A stretch of 64,000 nucleotides of DNA from the NCBI GenBank assembly GCA_023079485.1, contig CM041108.1:6601321-6665320 (forward strand). Direction: 5' to 3'. Below are positions 1 through 23,204 of this stretch, piece by piece (position 1 is the stretch's first letter; every line of letters starts with the position of its first letter). The position numbers were made by a program, and so were the translations under genes. The notes below the pieces were generated by a model, which saw nothing but the letters and a program-made list of their open reading frames with translations, searched no databases and was not told where the DNA came from. Source of the DNA: Archilochus colubris (taxonomy: Eukaryota > Chordata > Aves > Apodiformes > Trochilidae).

Positions 1-58
1 ACGAGCGAGACTTGGCTTTCGCTCGGGCCTTACCGCCGCTCTTGCCACGGCCAGACAT
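1..58 (-). CDS. H2AX: Histone H2AX, 5' end only (partial at window edge)
   Basis: The minus strand from 58 down to 1 reads a histone H2A amino terminus, MSGRGKSGGKARAKAKSRS, 19 codons plus one base before the sequence ends. This matches the N-tail of replication-type and X-type H2A, with the Ser1 and Lys5 region intact. The X assignment rests on position: H2AX lies directly next to DPAGT1 and C2CD2L in human and chicken. The diagnostic C-terminal SQEY motif would lie outside the window, so a canonical H2A cannot be excluded from sequence alone. The product packages DNA in the nucleosome; H2AX is phosphorylated at double-strand breaks. Confidence 0.8.
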   Translation of the reverse strand, partial: MSGRGKSGGKARAKAKSRS

Positions 59-140
59 GGCGACTCGCTACACCGTAAGCGATACTCCCACAACTCTGGA
101 GCGCTGCGGCGAAGTGAATAGTGGCCCCGCACCCAGCCGT

Positions 141-295
141 TTTATAAACTTCTACCACGTAAGGGTCCGCTCATTGGACAGCGCCGCCGCGTCTCGCTAT
201 TGGTGTGTCTGACGGAAGAAACTGTTGCCTGATTGGTCGCCTGTGCGATGCCACCACGCTTGTCCCGAACAGATTGGCTAAGGAAACCAACCAAT
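141..295 (-). promoter_or_regulatory. H2AX: H2AX promoter: TATA box and CCAAT boxes
   Basis: Upstream of the H2AX start on the minus strand lie a TATA-like element (plus-strand tttataaact at 141-150) and CCAAT motifs seen as attgg on the plus strand at 173-177, 199-203, 232-236 and 273-277. A plus-oriented ccaat is at 291-295. Clustered CCAAT boxes with a TATA box about 80 bp from the ATG are the usual layout of a histone H2A promoter. Confidence 0.75.
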
Positions 296-1477
296 AAGAA
301 GGTAGGGCGCCAAATTCGTACCGGGTTGAGGGAGTTAGGGCCCGCTGTCTCAGGGAGAGAGGAGGTGTGTGTGTGGGGGGGAGGGGGAGTGGATGCCAGT
401 GTGCGTCGTCACTAGCACCCGAGCCACACTAAGCAGGACAACGGGCTTTGGAGCCAGGTACCGAGGACCAGATATAGGAGAATTGGCTAAGTATGCCGCT
501 TACTGGAAAGTAGGTCTAAGCCAGGTTACTGGAGGAACCCCACACCTGTGGGGTGGATGGCTGAGAAAGATAGATTTCTTTTGCTAGGTAAGCAGTTTTA
601 AATAAGAGCGAGTAGTACTGTGTACCTCTGGTGTTCATGTGCCCCAGTACCTGGAAACCCATCAGCTAGTTGCTGGACAGACTGTTTTTAAGGTCAGTTA
701 CTGATGGGGTTGGTTGTTAATATGGGTGATTTTGTATGTTTATATGAATACATTCTACTACCACACTTCCAAATTGATTGGCTGAAGAGAAGGAAGAGGA
801 TCTGACCACTTATTACACATTTAGAGGGGGATGTACTTTCTGTATTGACGAGTGTTGCTAGATATGTCTATTTTTGCCTATCAGGAATACCTTCACAGCC
901 ATGCTACTGGCTGGACTTGTGTGCATGGTGGTGCACCACCCTTGCATCTATTAAGGTACCAGACTCAGCAACCTCTACTGTTACCTGTCACAGCATCCCT
1001 GCCTAGACTGTTCCATTATTTTGCTTTTCAGTCCTGTTGATCTCCCCATTAATCTGGTATTCTGATGGCTGGTAATTTTTTTTTTTTCTCTCGGGTAGGT
1101 AGCAATGCTGTGGTAAACTCTGGTGCCCTATATAAATAATGACTTGTATTTGAGGAAAAGGTAATTGCAGCCTGGGGACATCCTGATTCTGTCTAGGGCT
1201 TTTACAGATGTCCTCTGTTACACAAGGACAAAGCAGTCCTTAGTCTGCTAGCCTGTTCCAGGTGTATCCTATTCCACGAAGGAAGGCCAATGATAAAGAA
1301 ACAAGAGCCCTTTGGTGGGAACAATCCTGGTAGCTGTGAAAGAGGAGGGAGTCTGCTGCACAAAAATACCAGCCTCTTAGCAGGGTAGAAGGCCATGGAG
1401 ACATATCATGCTGCTTCATTTCACTGCATGTCAGTATTGAAGCAAAACACTGAAGGGGAGAGGGTACCGTAAGTTAT
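296..1477. other. H2AX-DPAGT1 intergenic interval
   Basis: No coding exon, RNA gene or mobile element is recognised here. The interval has a short poly-T run near 1077-1088. All open frames are under about 75 codons and lack coding context. It probably contains the tail of the DPAGT1 transcript or sequence beyond it. Confidence 0.5.
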
Positions 1478-1483
1478 TTTATT
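1478..1483 (-). terminator. DPAGT1: Candidate DPAGT1 polyadenylation signal
   Basis: Plus-strand tttatt at 1478-1483 reads AATAAA on the minus strand, 480 bp beyond the DPAGT1 stop codon. This would give a 3' UTR of about 0.5 kb. No transcript evidence is available from the sequence. Confidence 0.4.
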
Positions 1484-1962
1484 GTCAGAGAGCTCTGAGT
1501 TTTGGGTATGGTTTATAATAGGGTATTCTATGGCTGTGAACCAAAGGCAAGAGCCAGGAGAGGATTTTGGTTTACTTGTTCTGCTGTATAGTCTCGCAGA
1601 GACAGCAGTTTCTGTTTTCTCAGTTGGGGTAGAGTAACATCCTTGTTAGATGTATAGAGATTTCACCTTTCCTGCTTTCTCTATGTGCTGTGAGTAAACA
1701 TTTGGGCCAAGGTACTCCCAGTAACAACGATGTCCAACTAGCAGTGGATCTTTTCCATCAGTAAAATTGGATAAAAGCCTTCTGTGCACAGACAAAAAAA
1801 GGTTACAGTTCAAGGATGGCCCATGCAGAGCAGTTGCTTGCATTTTGACAGGTGTCCCAAAGTTCTCAGAAGGCCACCGTAAGATTGGTTGAATCATTTG
1901 GTCAGCAACTGGAGAAAATGGACCGTCAGGTACAACTCTTCCCCCTGCTCCCAACAGTCCAG

Positions 1963-4427
1963 TCAGACATCATAAAACAAGCGCACCAGTTGGTACCGGA
2001 TTGAAAATGCAATTATGCTGCCCAGGACCTAGGTACAAATCACAGACAATCAAAACAGGACAGTGTTAAATAGCTTATAGGCTGGCAAATTCCTCTTTTC
2101 CAGATGACTGAAAAAACAGGAACATGCAAAGAGGCTGTATCGAAGTCTGCCCTGCTTTCCTAATGATTTTCCATGATCAAAGGATTCGTGCCTTGAGAAT
2201 CTTCTCAAGCTAACCTGGGGACTTTAATTTATGAACTCTCAGTGAACAGGACTGCAGGGACAGGATAGGAATCTATTTCTCCCTTGAGCTGTGTAAACCT
2301 CCATTCTCCTCAGGGTCCATGGCTTGACTGTATCTTGTGTGAAGAGAATGATATTTTGCTCTCTCCTTTCTCCTTGAAAACTCTCGAGACCAATTTGGAT
2401 TTTTTCCTATTGCAGAATAAAACTTTCTACTGGAAGAACTATTTGACTGACCTGAATGAATAGCAACAGGAGAGTGAGATTTCGCTCGTGGGTGGGTCCA
2501 ATTAGCTTTATAACAAAGTTAATAAGCGTCATATTATTGCACTCAGTGTATTCACCATCTTCATCCATTCCACTCCTCACATCTACTATGTGCAAGATCT
2601 TGAGTGCCTGGGAAAATAAATATTGCATGCTGTTTCACCAGACATTTGCTGCTTACAGTGGGTTTTGCTCATGATCCCCTCTGCTGTCCCATGCCTGAAG
2701 TCTCTTACTAAAAAGATCAGACAGGCTTGCAAGGGTCCTGGAACACTGCTACATGTGGCTATTCTGAAAAATTGATTATTATTATTATTATTTATTAATA
2801 GTAATAATAATAATTATTATTATTATTAAAACAATGGAGTGACAGTGAGGGATGGTGATAGACTAAACAGAATATTTGCTTCTGGATGTGAGCCAGGAAA
2901 TAAGTAGTGAATACAGTTGCTCTTTATTCCCTTCCATTCTATTCCTCTCACATTTGATCACCACCTCCAAATGCATATGGATTTTGCATGTTTTTCCAGG
3001 TACTACCTTCAGAATGTTTGTTCCCAGGGCAGAGAGGCTCTTTGTTTTGAACTTGGAGTAGCTCATCTCCAGCTTCCCAGTACTAGGATTGAGCCTAAAA
3101 GAAACATTAACATTTTAGTCCGGGTAGAGCAAGGAGATGGAGAGAACCCTATGTCAGCAGACTTGTATCCTTAGCTTAATAGTAGAGAAAGAAATCTATT
3201 GGTGGAAAAGGCAGGAATAATCTAAACAAGTTGCTAATACCTATCCTGTCAGATTGGGTAGAGTCAGGAGAAGATTCCTTTCCAGCACAACCCTAGTATA
3301 TACATATTTAAGGGTGTATGTTTTTAGAAATAAAAGAACCCAACATCTGCAGAGACAACTGCTGATGTGGCACAGTGCCACTGAATGTCTGCTACTCTGA
3401 ATTCTTAGCAGAACCTACTCCAACAGCATTAAAAGTGTCCAGTATCATTGTTTCTCAGCTGTGTACCTGAGAATAATTATATACTAACATTTAAAAAAAC
3501 CATTCCTCTGTATCTGGGGTAGGGTAGTCAGAAAACCTGAGAAACCTCAACTGTATTACTTGGCCATTGCTGGCAGAGTAAGCCTGCTAACTTTTAACTA
3601 TAAAACTTTCTTTGATAGCTTTTAAAAAGAGCATCTACTACCACCTTTCCCAGCTGGTGTTGGAGATAAAAGACACTGGGGTCAGTCAGATACGCTACCT
3701 TGGCAGCCGGTGACGGGGACAAGGAATGACCTGAAGGAGTTGAGGCATTGAGTAGATGAAGTTAAGCACTTGGGGGATGAAAAAAAGCAACATTGTTTTG
3801 CTGAAGTGCCCCAAGATCCCCACCACAGCAAAGGTCATGCCGGCAAAGTAGCAGAAAGTGTCCCCAACAAACACTCGAGATGGATACCTGCAATCCACAG
3901 GACAGAAAAGCAAATGTCCGTCACAATCACCATTGCTGTGAAAAGGACTCGATAACCACTGAATATGTTCCCACTTGCAGGTTAGAGGTCAAGAGGGAAC
4001 TGCAGCAGATCTACACAGTTAAAAACAACAGCTGCAGATATTTATGTGAAGAACTGGGCAACCGGGGCTCACAACCTGACTTGCTGAGAATTCAGTAGAG
4101 AAAAACAGCTGGTGAGACACATAAGCAAGTGTATGCTGTGTGTTTTGGCGACCCGGTGTGACCGGAACTTTTCTAACAAAAAGAAAAGATACTGGTGCAT
4201 GGATGATTTGTGTTCTTGGTTCTGGCAAGAAGCCTGTTCATGCTCTATGGTTCTGCCTGCATGCCGGTAAGTGTTCTTCTTTGTTTGAAAAGGAAAGGAG
4301 GTTTCAGAAGATATTCTGAATGTCGGTCCTCTTACCAGTTGTGGTAAAACAGCCCCAGCGTGGTAAAGAAAAAGGGAATCATGAAGTAGAGAGAAAAAAC
4401 GTGATCTTCTCTATAGTCCCCTAGATA

Positions 4428-4463
<36 letters not shown>

Positions 4464-5873
4464 TTGTGATAATACAGGCCTGGTTGATTTTTAGTAATAC
4501 CAGATATTGAAATCTAAGATTCTCTCTCTTTGCCTTTTTAACCCACAAGTATATGTATTGGTATCATCCTTACCATTTAACTCTATGATGTTGAATATCA
4601 TAATGGAAGCAGCTATCACCAGAGACTGCCCTGCTTCAATTCCATTAATCCCAGCAAGAATGTTGATGGCATTCGTGCAGAACACTGCTAGCAGGCCCAT
4701 GTACACATAGTAGAGGATCCCTGCAGATCAGAGCAAGCCAAGTACTTCAGTATTCATAGGTGAAATGCCCTGGTCCAGTTCTGAAAAGCTTTTTCTTCCT
4801 TTTTTGTACAGCAATCTGTTACATACTGAACTTGAAAAGTCTTGATATCACTAGCTTACTAATAAATCACTGCCTCTCCTGACTCAACTGTCACATAGAC
4901 ATGCCTCTGTACAGCATGTTAAGTGCAGCAAACTGTTGTGACATGGTGGCAGACTGTATCTCTCTTTCTGTCTGGTCATTATGCTGTCGGGAGTACCTGG
5001 CAGTACGCTCGAATGTATTGCCAGAATCCTGAAAAAAACGATTGGTGCCTCTGTGCATGGTTGCAGCCTAATATTCAGTGGGCGGAACTGTACTGGCTCA
5101 TCTGTTCCTTTAGCAAATCCTTTGCGTGTTTCCTCTGCAGCACAGGTCATCAGGTGACCCCTTCCACCCATAGAATGCCACTTGGACAATGGCTTCTGGT
5201 GACTGGAAACTTACCCAGGTCCAGGTGCATACCCAGCAGCACCCTGAAGGGCTTAGGCACCACAATGGTCGTGTTCCCAAAGTTGGTGAAGTAAACCATG
5301 AGCAGCGGGAGGGAGGCCATGGTAGGGAGAAGGATCTTGTGGCGCCAGCGCAGGTTCAGAACATCATCTGCAAAGCCCAGGAAAATCATGCAGCAGATGG
5401 CGAGGAGTGAACCAATGAGCTCCACGAACTGCAGGACAGAGAACAGGAGGACACTCATTACCAGCCGCCACCGCCTGCCTGTGCCTGTGCTCCCAGCACT
5501 GGACAAGCCTCACCTCGTCGTGAGGGAAGGCTGCGCACTGCTCCTCCACGAAGCACCTCAGGAAGGGCATAGGGATGAAGCAGAAGAGGATGATCAGGAA
5601 GACGGCCCCGCTGATCACGCCCTGTGCTTCGGGGCTAAAAGGAAGGTAAGGCAGGGAGTCAGCCTGCCCGGTCCCACACCCCGTCCCTGTCCCTGTCCTG
5701 AGGTGTAGTGTTACTCACATGAACCGCCGCGAGGCCTTGTTCAGGTCTTCGCCGAAGAGCCGAGCGGCGAGGAAGTGGTCATTAAAGGCTGGGATCAGCG
5801 TGAGCGTGGCCACGAAACCCAGCAGCGACCCGCCGAGATTGATGAGGAGGGGCACGACAGGCCAGGCTGCCAT
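1963..5873 (-). CDS. DPAGT1: UDP-GlcNAc:dolichyl-phosphate GlcNAc-1-phosphotransferase, complete, 9 coding exons
   Basis: Coding exons on the minus strand: 5873-5719, 5634-5514, 5428-5215, 4720-4574, 4420-4336, 3887-3699, 3094-3007, 2607-2452 and 2028-1963. All splice sites are GT-AG, the phases join without a break, and the sum is 1221 nt, or 406 aa (human 408). The enzyme moves GlcNAc-1-phosphate from UDP-GlcNAc to dolichyl phosphate on the cytosolic face of the ER, the first committed step of N-glycan precursor synthesis and the tunicamycin target. Visible family marks are the acidic active-site stretch [13 protein letters not shown], the [16 protein letters not shown] motif, hydrophobic membrane segments throughout, and the C-terminal VRLFYDV. 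The start at 5873 ([10 protein letters not shown]) matches the family N terminus. An in-frame ATG at 5990 would add 39 alanine- and arginine-rich residues and lies too close to the likely transcription start. Confidence 0.96.
2771..2828. repeat. (ATT/AAT)n microsatellite in DPAGT1 intron 7
   Basis: Runs of att and aat triplets face each other, forming an AT-only imperfect palindrome between DPAGT1 coding exons 7 and 8. It could extrude a hairpin. It is likely polymorphic, with no sign of function. Confidence 0.85.
4433..4458. repeat. Poly(A) run, poly(T) on the DPAGT1 sense strand
   Basis: About 25 consecutive A lie just upstream, in the minus-strand sense, of the DPAGT1 exon 5 acceptor at 4421-4422. 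On the transcript this is a long U tract next to the acceptor, so it is probably part of the polypyrimidine tract. Confidence 0.8.
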
Positions 5874-5984
5874 TGCCGCGGCGGCCGCTGTCGCTACCAA
5901 GGGCACAGATCGGGGCGGTGCGTGAAGCGGCGCACGCCAACGCCTCCTGCCCCCTGTTTCCAGCCGGACGCTAGAGAGGAAGGA

Positions 5985-6033
5985 CCGCATGCGCAGGCCT
6001 CCTCCGGCCTATTTGTGCCGGGGCGCCATCTTT
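5985..6033 (-). promoter_or_regulatory. DPAGT1: DPAGT1 promoter elements: NRF1-like and YY1-like sites
   Basis: cgcatgcgca at 5987-5996 fits the NRF1 consensus, and gcgccatcttt at 6023-6033 contains the CCATCTT core bound by YY1. Both lie 110-160 bp upstream of the DPAGT1 start inside CpG-rich DNA with no TATA box, as expected for a housekeeping promoter. Motif matches are by eye. Confidence 0.5.
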
Positions 6034-7540
6034 AACCCTGGCATGAGCTACCTGCTGGTGCGGTGCTTTGCTTGGACGCCGGGCGGGGCAGGGGCCGGTT
6101 AGTGCCTTTGGCCGCTCTTAAGCACCCTTACCTAGTGCTGGTGTTTGCGCGGACCCGCGCATGCCCTGTGAGGCGCAGCTCTCACCAAGGGGAAGCGGCG
6201 CCCGCCCTGGCCTGGGCTAGGCCTCTTCACGGATTCGCAGCCTCGCTGCCCGCAGCAGCCATGGCCGCCTGGGTGCCTTTTTAGCCGCGCGCCCGATGCA
6301 CTCCGCGTCCAGGTACGTCACATCCCGAGCGCGGGCAGAGGCAGGCCCCAGCGGACCTGTGTGGGAGGGTGCTGCCCGTCCGCCGTGCCCCCTCCCACTC
6401 TGCATCCTGGACCGCGTTTTACCCAGGTCTGGGAAGCGGCGCTTGCGGGCGGCTGAGGGTAACCCCCGGGCAGCTGAGCTCGCTGCTTGCTGGCGGCCGG
6501 GACGGGGAGCCAGTTAGTGGCGGCTAGTCCCGCGTCTGAAGCGGGCGGGATGCGTGATCACAAAACAGGACGCTCCTGTTTCTTCGCTTCACGCGTTTCC
6601 TCAGGTGTTGGGGAAAAAATGAAATAAAATGCCTCGTTCGAGATGTTCATTTGCCAGGAAATCTGTAACCGCTCTTGGGCCCTAAGGGGGTTGGTTCTGC
6701 GGAGGAGGATGTGCAGGATGGCTGCAAGTTTCTTTTCACAAATGTGTGAAGCGGGGAGCAGCAGCGGGTGTGGTAGCAGTAAGCGCCACTTTCTTGTGCC
6801 CTGCATGTGTTTTAGGTGCAGTGTGGCGACCAGAGGTGGGTTCTGATGGCTCTTCATGTGCTGCTTCTGTGTGGAGAGAGCTCACCTGTGCGCTGATATC
6901 TAAAAATAGCTCTGTAAACTTAATTGAAACTTACTACACCTTGAGGATGCTGCATGTTACTTCCAGGGAGGAAACCTCAGCGCAGTGTGAGGGGTAGGGT
7001 GGCCAGGGATCCTGCGGCTCTACCAGCGAGGAATTGCCATCAGCCCCTTCTACCGTGGGTTGCGGCTACTGTGAGCAGTGCTCGGAACTGATGTTTCCTC
7101 TTGTCCGCAGCGGGGGCGGCCCGAGCTAGCAGCAGGCACAGGGAAGTATTCCAGTCTGGTGGTGTATCCTGCCTGGCTGGTGCCGATAGGGCGGTCGCTG
7201 CCAGGGGCGAGGAGCGGGTTGTGAGGAGGAAAGTATTTAACTTTTTCATTCGGAGTTGGGTAGACGGGCAGGGAATCCGGTGGCCAGCGCGCGGGGCAGG
7301 GCGCGTCAAGCTGCGAGTCGGCTGGTAGTACCATCCCCGCCAGGCCGCGTGGGGGCGCTCTCCGCCGCGCCTCATTCTCACCCTCCCCCGCACCGGAAGA
7401 AGGCGGCGGGCTAGTGGGCGGGCGCGCGCGGTCCCGTGCCGGCAGAGCGGTCTCTCCTCGTCTGCCCTCCCCCGGCGGGCGGTAGCAGCGGCCCGCCCGC
7501 TATGGCCGCCGGCCCGCCGTGAGTCGCTGCGCGCGGCGCC
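6034..7540. promoter_or_regulatory. CpG-rich interval between divergent DPAGT1 and C2CD2L promoters
   Basis: The stretch separates the two head-to-head genes. Density of CG dinucleotides is high near 6050-6550 and again at 7300-7540, with a less GC-rich middle. No conserved coding exon is seen. The last 200 bp are presumably the C2CD2L core promoter and 5' UTR. Confidence 0.6.
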
Positions 7541-17945
<10,405 letters not shown>

Positions 17946-20900
17946 AGGAGGGAGTAACCCATCAGAAGTCTTTTCTAGTCTCTTGTCTTCCTGCTCTGTG
18001 GTATCTGTGAGCTGCAGTCCAGTTACTTCCAACTTTGGCTGAGGGAAGACACCCTGGTGCTTTACACCATTTGGGGAGTGGAGGTGGCAAACCCAGCACA
18101 TAAGGCTCATTGTCTGCCTCGGCTTAGCCTTCTCTGACTGCCATACCCCAATGTGCTCTCCCAGAAAATCCAGGTGGCTCGCTAATACCCACGGGTGTTG
18201 CAGGAGCTGCAGAAGCAACTATGCCTGCGTAGCTGTCTGGCATCGTCTGGAAAGGCTGGGAGGAGGGGGTTGCCTTTCAAGTGACATCCCTTAGAGTTAA
18301 AGATGGAGAAAATACCAACTTACCTACATTCATGAGAAATGTAGTATGTAACCGCATCTGGCTCTTTCAGCGAGAGAGAACGACGTGGTTGCCGGTTGTC
18401 TAAATGGTCTCATGGCTTCTGCTTGGTGCAGAGGCCGTAACCTGACTAAGGTGTGGTGCAGGGTGATGCGTTCCTAGAATGTGAGCTTTCAGAAGAGCAA
18501 GCTGCAGTTCTCCACCCAGTTCTGCTGTTGGAACAGTCTCTGGTTCAGGCAGTGCTGGGGAATGCCTGCTTTTTGTGCTATGCTGGATGAAGAAAGAAGT
18601 CTAAGGAAAAGGAAGTTTTTAAGCACTGGGTGAGATTTTGTAGAAGCCGGGCCCTTGTGAAAAGGTTCGGTCGCTGCCACCATGTGACGCAGCCCTTTCT
18701 CCCCTGTTCTGGAAGGGGGATTGCTGCACGCACACCACTGTGTGAATGGAACCCTTTCCCTCAGGGGCGGTTGGGGTGTTGTCAGCAGGGCGCTAGGCCA
18801 GTTTTTCAGTCTTGCAGAGCACCTGACTTGCGTTCTCATGGTTCTTGTGCTGAGGACTTGCACCTCACTTGGGGTGGATGACAACATAGTGATGGTAGTA
18901 AAAGAGCAGTCTAATGCAGAGCCTGAGGCCACATGGCAGAAGGAGGTGAGAATTTGCATGTTTTTACTGACGAAAGAGTTTCCTATAGTAGAAGGAGCCT
19001 TTCTTTATTGCATCTGATATTTTCTTTCTTCTAGCAAACCTGATACACCATGTTCCAGCAGCTGGCATTTCTGCAGCAGGTGTTGGTGGAGGGAGAGATA
19101 TGCGGGAGAAAATGAACTCCTCACATGGGAGGAGACTGCCCTTCTAGACAAGCGGTTTTCCGGGTGCACATTGCAAAGGTTCTCAGAGGCCCTGTTCAGC
19201 TAGCATGGCAAAGCTCTTTCATGTCCTATCGATGTGCTGGGTTTGAATGGAAGCTTCTGCTATCCTGTGGGTTGCAGAGATAAGGAGATGGGGCAAAGGA
19301 GAAAAAACCTCACTGAAGAGTGATCATGTAGGCCTGACTAGATTCACTAGATTTGCACTATAAGTGTGAACTAGATTCACACACTTTCCTGTTGCAGTAC
19401 CTCCTGAAGTGAGAGCTATTGCCTGGCCTTATGCAGGATGTGACCAACTGAAAAAGCAGTTGTTTGATGATGCACATAAAAGAACATGTCATGTTTTTAG
19501 AAGGACATATCTGGCTTACTGATAAGGGATGTCGCATGCCATTTCCAAATCTTCAGTATGCCACTGCAAAAGGATTCCCAGGTGGGAATCTCAGTGCATC
19601 TCCTGAAAGCATTTGGAGATAGGGAAGGCCAAAGTTGCCCAAAGCTTGGATCAAAATCGTTGGTGTGTGCCAACAGGAAGGACACATTCCTATTTTTCCT
19701 GCCAATTTGTGATGAGGTTGGGCATGCGTGAGAAATCAGACTGTTCCAGCTGACTGACCAGGAACCTCTTCTCAATCTGTTTTAGTCAGGGAGTCTTTCT
19801 GTCATACTCGCTCTTTCATGGTTTTTAGCCTGTTTCTTTCCTGGTCAACATGGTAGTGTGGCATTGTTCGCAGCCCTGTGCGCTATGGATGTTGGAGCGC
19901 TCGCTTTTCCTCAATGCGAGCAACCAGTTTCTGCTGCAGCACCGGTGGAAGTTGACAATTTGCAGCTTGCCTCTAGTGATCCAGCCACCTGTTTGAAGCA
20001 GCCTTCCTTTGCCTGGTTGGTGCGGCGTCACACGGTGCTGTCGTTTGTAAACTTGTCCTTGTCCCTTTAGCCCTGAGGCTTGGTTCCAGTTTGGCATTCC
20101 CTCTTGCACCGTCCCTGCTATGAATCTGCCTCTGTTGCTAACAGTACCTGACGCTCCGTTTTTGGGTTTTGTTTATTGTTTTTCAATACTGCATCAAGGT
20201 TACTTAGAATAGGAAGTGCTGGCTGAGCCTTAATCTCAGAGAGAAAGAGAAGGTCACGTGGTCTTTGACCTCCAGATACTGTAAAGATGGAGTCCCGGAG
20301 AGTTCCCCTCCATAGAACGGTTGTTTAAAGAAATGCCTGTTTAAAGAAATTTAATGCCTGCTTGTACTTCTGGCTTTATGACAAAAAAAAATGCTATTCA
20401 AAATCTGCTTTTTCCTCTTCAACTTCTGGATACCCACACCCTCACCTTCATGCTCTTGTGGGCTCTGTGGCATTTTGTAACACCCAGGATTGTGGAGCAA
20501 TCCTGGCAGGCAGTGCAGGCCACCATCTGCCTTTTTAGACTTGAACGATCTGCAGTTGCCATGTTGCTCTCTCAGAATAGGCTCAGTACTTGCACCTTAT
20601 GTAATCGGTCCTTGATCGAATATGTGGGGGGAAGAGGAGTGGCAGAAGGGCAGGCTTGAATGCACAGATGCTTCTGAAGAACACCACCAATCTGCTTTGG
20701 AGGACGTGTTCCAAATGCTGTATGTCACTGCTCGCTAAGCAAGTAGAAACGGTGACTGGTAAATGAAGCCAAAGTGTATGTTTTAGATTATGGCTTTTTT
20801 TGTTTTGTTTTTTGTCTTTGGTTGGGTTTTTCTTGGGTTTGTTTGTTTGTTTGTGGGGTTTTTTTTACTGATTTTTTCTGAACAGAGCTACACAGCTTTC

Positions 20901-22073
20901 CTCTGCTGTGTATTTTTACTTCTCTGAAGACAATAGGTTTCTCTAGCTGTAAGTATGTTTGTAAGTATGTTTCTGTTTGGATACATCCTCTCCTTATGTT
21001 TTGGTAAGGCTTTTAAGAGCCTCCCTGTCAAAAAAGCCCTCCGCGTCAGCCCACAAGAGGTATCCTCTTCAGGCGAGAAAAAACAGGCACAGGAAGAAAC
21101 GGGGAACCGCACAACCTCTGTTATGGACATAGCAGAGTTTTTAGTATGATATATGTCTGACTGAGGACTGGTACTTGGAGAGGGTACTCAAAGATCACAT
21201 ATGTGTGGGCAGAGGGAATCACATGCATGCATATGTGTTAGCACACACTTAGAATTATGAGCATACTCAGCATATGTCTGTACTGATCATGCTGCAGAGT
21301 GACCAAGAACAACAGGGAGGATTGGTGGGACGGGAAAATGGCCTTACCTGCTTCTGTGGCATCTGTAAAGTATTTCCTACGCAGACCTCCACAGGGACAG
21401 ATTTCCGCAAGCAAGTCCAACTTGTGTCCCTGCCAAGCACCCTCACGCTTACATAGTTGAGGATAGGTGCTTAGGGAGATTGGCTGAAGTGGGGGAGAGT
21501 TAGGGGACGCTACTGCTTGGGTAGAGAGAGAGTCAGAAAACATGACAGGAGAGAGGAGCATAATGAACTTTTTTGCACAGCAAAGCATATGCTTACAAAC
21601 GTTTTAGGTCCGCTTTTTTGTCTTTAGCGACGCCGCTTCCTTCCTCTAGGTTCACTGTTTGGTAAACCTACAGAGTTTTAATTTCTGTGTAGCTGGCAGG
21701 ATTCTTGAATGTTGGGTAGTTAACATTTGCATATTTAGTTCTCCCCTCCCGCCCCCTTCGTTCTGCCCCATGATCCACCCTCAGGTCACCGCAAGTGTCA
21801 TGGTAGAGTAACAATTCCAGTGACGGTCAAACTTCTGGAAAAGGTCTTTGTGTACTTACGATATCACAGCTCCTTCTACAAGCATGACTCCTCCACACTA
21901 CTGTTCCTTGCTCATACAGGAGCAAACACCCATGCGGAATTTGAATTGGCACCCTTCTTTGTGCGTGCTCTTTTGTACTTTGACACCTCCTCTCTGGGTG
22001 AATTATTTTAACCCCAGACTGTTTAGAGGCAAAAAAATAGGAACTGTGTATCTATTGATGAGATGAGAATAAA
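17946..22073 (+). other. C2CD2L: Probable C2CD2L 3' UTR ending at AATAAA 22068-22073
   Basis: After the C2CD2L stop I find no coding exon for about 4 kb. The first clear AATAAA on the plus strand is at 22068-22073. The simplest reading is one long 3' UTR, but an earlier non-canonical signal would shorten it. A T/G-rich stretch of simple sequence lies at about 20,790-20,880. Confidence 0.45.
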
Positions 22074-22829
22074 ATTACTTTATTTTGACTTGATGAATGA
22101 AGATCTTGCACCATTCTAAATGTTGAAGAAGAATTTCATTGCTGTGTAATGGCTGAACCTGTTAACTTATTAAACCACATGGAAATCAAAACCTGAATCT
22201 GACTTTGTAACTACTGGAGTATGGAAAATAAGGCTTTGGCACTTTTGAAGTTCAGGGGCTAGTTGATTTGTAGCCCTTTTTCTGCAAGACAGCCCTTTTT
22301 GCCAAATGCACATATCTGTAGCTCCATAGCAAGGCTGTGGTGCTTCCAGGAGGCTAGGGATCGCCAGACCACATCAGCTTTGGAAGGTACAAATGGCTTT
22401 GAAATCTGTGGCTGACTCCAGATGAGTGGCACTCCAGTGGGAGGGACAGTTAGACCATCTTGGGGGGGGTTTGGTGGAGCAGAGTGTCCTCTCCCTGTCC
22501 TCTCGCTCCCTCACTAGCATCGCGTCTGCATTTTCTTCTCCCTTAGCCTGCCCCGCTTTCACTTGTTTCTTGTCCTCGCTTTGTTGCAAGGCCTACAGTT
22601 TCAGCTGCAAAGCCAAGGTATGCTGAGAAATGATAACTGCGCATTCTCGCTCAATGAAGGGCTCATCCAGCGGGGAAGGAGGCTGTGTGGGTTGGGGGGC
22701 TTGTCGTCCACAGGGTTCTTGCAGCATGAGATGCTCTCTGACTGCTCATGTCGGCACAGCTGCTGTCACCTGGCGGGGAGCTGTGCATGCAGACATCTTC
22801 ATGGTGGCCTCACGCGCAGTTTCTGGCTG

Positions 22830-22984
22830 GCGCATGCGCAGTGCCCCAGAGCAGAACGCGGACGCTCTGGCGGCGCTTCGATTCCTCGGCGAGTGAGAGC
22901 AGGGACCACTGGTATGGCAGGAGAGATCCTTCCGCTGAGAAGGGCGGAGGTCTGTGGGACGGCTCCAGCCTGGCGTGAAGAAAG
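22830..22984 (+). promoter_or_regulatory. NRF1-type CpG promoter with probable non-coding first exon
   Basis: gcgcatgcgca at 22830-22840 is a perfect NRF1 palindrome core in a local CpG-rich patch. About 140 bp later a good donor (gaaag followed by gtaacc) ends at 22984/22985. Together they suggest a TATA-less promoter and first exon on the plus strand. It would splice naturally to the acceptor at 23,169/23,170. Confidence 0.45.
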
Positions 22985-23169
22985 GTAACCGTTGATAACG
23001 GCTGCTTGCTCTTTTCGTTTCCTGGGGTGGCTCCGAGGATTACATGTTATCCGTTTGTCCTATGGTGGTGTCACTGCACCTCACTTAGATTTGCGTCCCT
23101 GGCTTGCCTTGTTGTCGTAGCAGGATGCATGAAAAGGGAAAGGCCTAATAGTCAGTGTCTTTTGGATAG

Positions 23170-23204
23170 GTGCCATGGTGGAAGTTGATGCGAACAGAAA
23201 AAAG
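23170..23204 (+). CDS. Orphan candidate first coding exon (MVEVDANRKK)
   Basis: After an acceptor (ttttggatag) comes GTGCC and then an ATG at 23175 in good context. Ten codons, MVEVDANRKK, run to a strong donor gtaagg at 23205, phase 0. It lies 185 bp downstream of the NRF1-type exon, so a spliced mRNA is plausible. I do not recognise the peptide and found no certain next exon. Phase-0 blocks of the downstream array (Z or E type) could receive it, but that is speculation. Confidence 0.25.

Noticed and set aside
5874..5990. N-terminal extension of DPAGT1 from the ATG at 5990
   Set aside because: Adds an Arg/Ala-rich stretch absent from the family and overlaps the likely promoter; the ATG at 5873 gives the normal length.
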